This document shows, one piece after another, positions 13,668 to 14,164 of a stretch of 14,164 bases of DNA. The position numbers and the translations under genes are program-made. A model generated the notes under the pieces. The model saw only the letters and a list, made by a program, of their open reading frames with translations. It ran no database searches and had not been told where the DNA came from. The stretch lies in NCBI GenBank assembly GCA_964479445.1, contig CAYZMH010000084.1, positions 1-14,164 of the forward strand, written 5' to 3'. This DNA is from CAYZMH01 sp964479445. Its GTDB lineage: Bacteria; Bacteroidota; Bacteroidia; Bacteroidales; GCA-2748055. Position 1 is the first letter of the stretch. Every line of letters starts with the position of its first letter.

Positions 13668-14164
13668 TTAATCCATCTGTTTTGTTTCATCTATCCATCC
13701 CGCTTTGATTCCGGGTTCCTCTGCGAGCAACAGGGGGGTCTTCTCTTTCCCGGCTGCAAAAAGGGCGGTGGAGAATACCTCGGCATCAAGGGGATTACCG
13801 GAAATAACCCACACCACTCTGGCACCGGGGATAAAACTATGCGTTTCAGGATTCCAGATATGACCTTTCTCCAGATGCCTGGATGCATTATTCTTTGTAT
13901 TACCGGAAACCGATACGGCCTGGTTGTTCAGCTCAACTGTTTGCAATACCTTCTCTGCTTTTTCCGGGTGCCGGATCCCCACTTTCCAGGAATCGCCGTA
14001 CGGATGGGTGCCAACTCCCAGGATAGTGCTCTCCCCAAAGCTAATAAATGCTGCATTAATCTGAAACGCTTTCAATAACTTTTGTATTTCGGACATTGCC
14101 ATTCCCTTTCCAAAACCTCCCATGTCCAGCTGGATGCGTTCATCCAGGAAACGCACCGTTTTAT
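13668..14164 (-). CDS. apbE: ApbE-like FAD:protein FMN transferase, C-terminal part (5'-truncated by window edge)
   Basis: The frame is open to the right edge, so the start lies outside the window; about 165 C-terminal residues are visible. ApbE proteins use FAD to attach FMN covalently to threonine or serine of exported flavoproteins, with Mg2+. Recognisable blocks are LDMGGFGKGMA (the D-x-GG-x-x-KG signature, near 14127-14095), FISFGES, VSVSG and HIWNPET, the last matching the family H-x-I-D-P-x-T block with Asn in place of Asp. The late metal-binding A-D-x-x-x-T block reads AEVFSTALF, with Glu in place of Asp. These changes could mean altered metal use or substrate. No obvious flavinylation target is in the window; the Tat oxidoreductase 18 bp downstream is an NAD-type protein. 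It is the first visible gene of the operon. Confidence 0.85.
   Translation of the reverse strand, partial: KTVRFLDERIQLDMGGFGKGMAMSEIQKLLKAFQINAAFISFGESTILGVGTHPYGDSWKVGIRHPEKAEKVLQTVELNNQAVSVSGNTKNNASRHLEKGHIWNPETHSFIPGARVVWVISGNPLDAEVFSTALFAAGKEKTPLLLAEEPGIKAGWIDETKQMD

Noticed and set aside
1..14164. CRISPR arrays, tRNA/rRNA genes, insertion sequences, prophage, toxin-antitoxin or defence genes
   Set aside because: I looked for short regular repeats, transposase or integrase motifs and RNA gene signatures on both strands and saw none.

Overview
The window looks like an ordinary chromosomal stretch from a member of the Bacteroidota, probably an anaerobic or facultative Bacteroidales/Marinilabiliales-type organism. 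The evidence is a TPR/PD40/OmpA envelope protein of the kind seen in gliding and type IX secretion lineages, a GH3 glycosidase fused to a serine hydrolase, a membrane-anchored LytTR regulator, a methylmalonyl-CoA epimerase next to an acyl-CoA carboxylase beta subunit, promoter boxes of the Bacteroidota type (TTTG then TAnnTTTG), and A/T-rich start regions without clear Shine-Dalgarno sequences. I see no mobile element, CRISPR array, tRNA or rRNA.

Layout: almost everything is on the minus strand, so reading runs from the right edge leftwards. (a) 14164-11047 is a probable four-gene operon: a 5'-truncated ApbE-like flavin transferase, a Tat-exported Gfo/Idh/MocA oxidoreductase, a 77-residue two-helix membrane protein and an alkaline phosphatase lipoprotein, closed by a strong intrinsic terminator (10985-11020). 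(b) 10808-10182 is queE, for 7-deazaguanine synthesis, with its own promoter box. (c) 10037-8097 encodes a 646-residue TPR/beta-propeller/OmpA protein resembling PorE. Its 3' end overlaps by 8 bp the only plus-strand gene, (d) 6929-8104, an alpha/beta-hydrolase-like protein, possibly DUF6051. (e) 6721-5867 is a four-helix membrane LytTR regulator transcribed divergently from (d). (f) 5769-4576 is an exported papain-family (C1) peptidase of the bleomycin hydrolase/PepC type, ended by an intrinsic terminator. (g) 4244-1182 is the 1020-residue GH3-serine hydrolase fusion, with a good promoter and a predicted leader of about 160 nt. (h) 917 to the left edge holds methylmalonyl-CoA epimerase and the start of the acyl-CoA carboxylase beta subunit, which belong to propionate/succinate metabolism.

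The genes form several independent units, not one system. Two themes recur. One is cell-wall and envelope work: a fusion that could remove both GlcNAc and peptide from muropeptides, and an OmpA-type peptidoglycan-binding protein. The other is export: Tat, lipoprotein and ordinary Sec signals are all present. The most interesting items are the GH3-serine hydrolase fusion with its long leader, the apbE/oxidoreductase/small membrane protein/phosphatase operon, and the PorE-like protein that lacks a lipobox. I found nothing that I would defend as a wholly new system.
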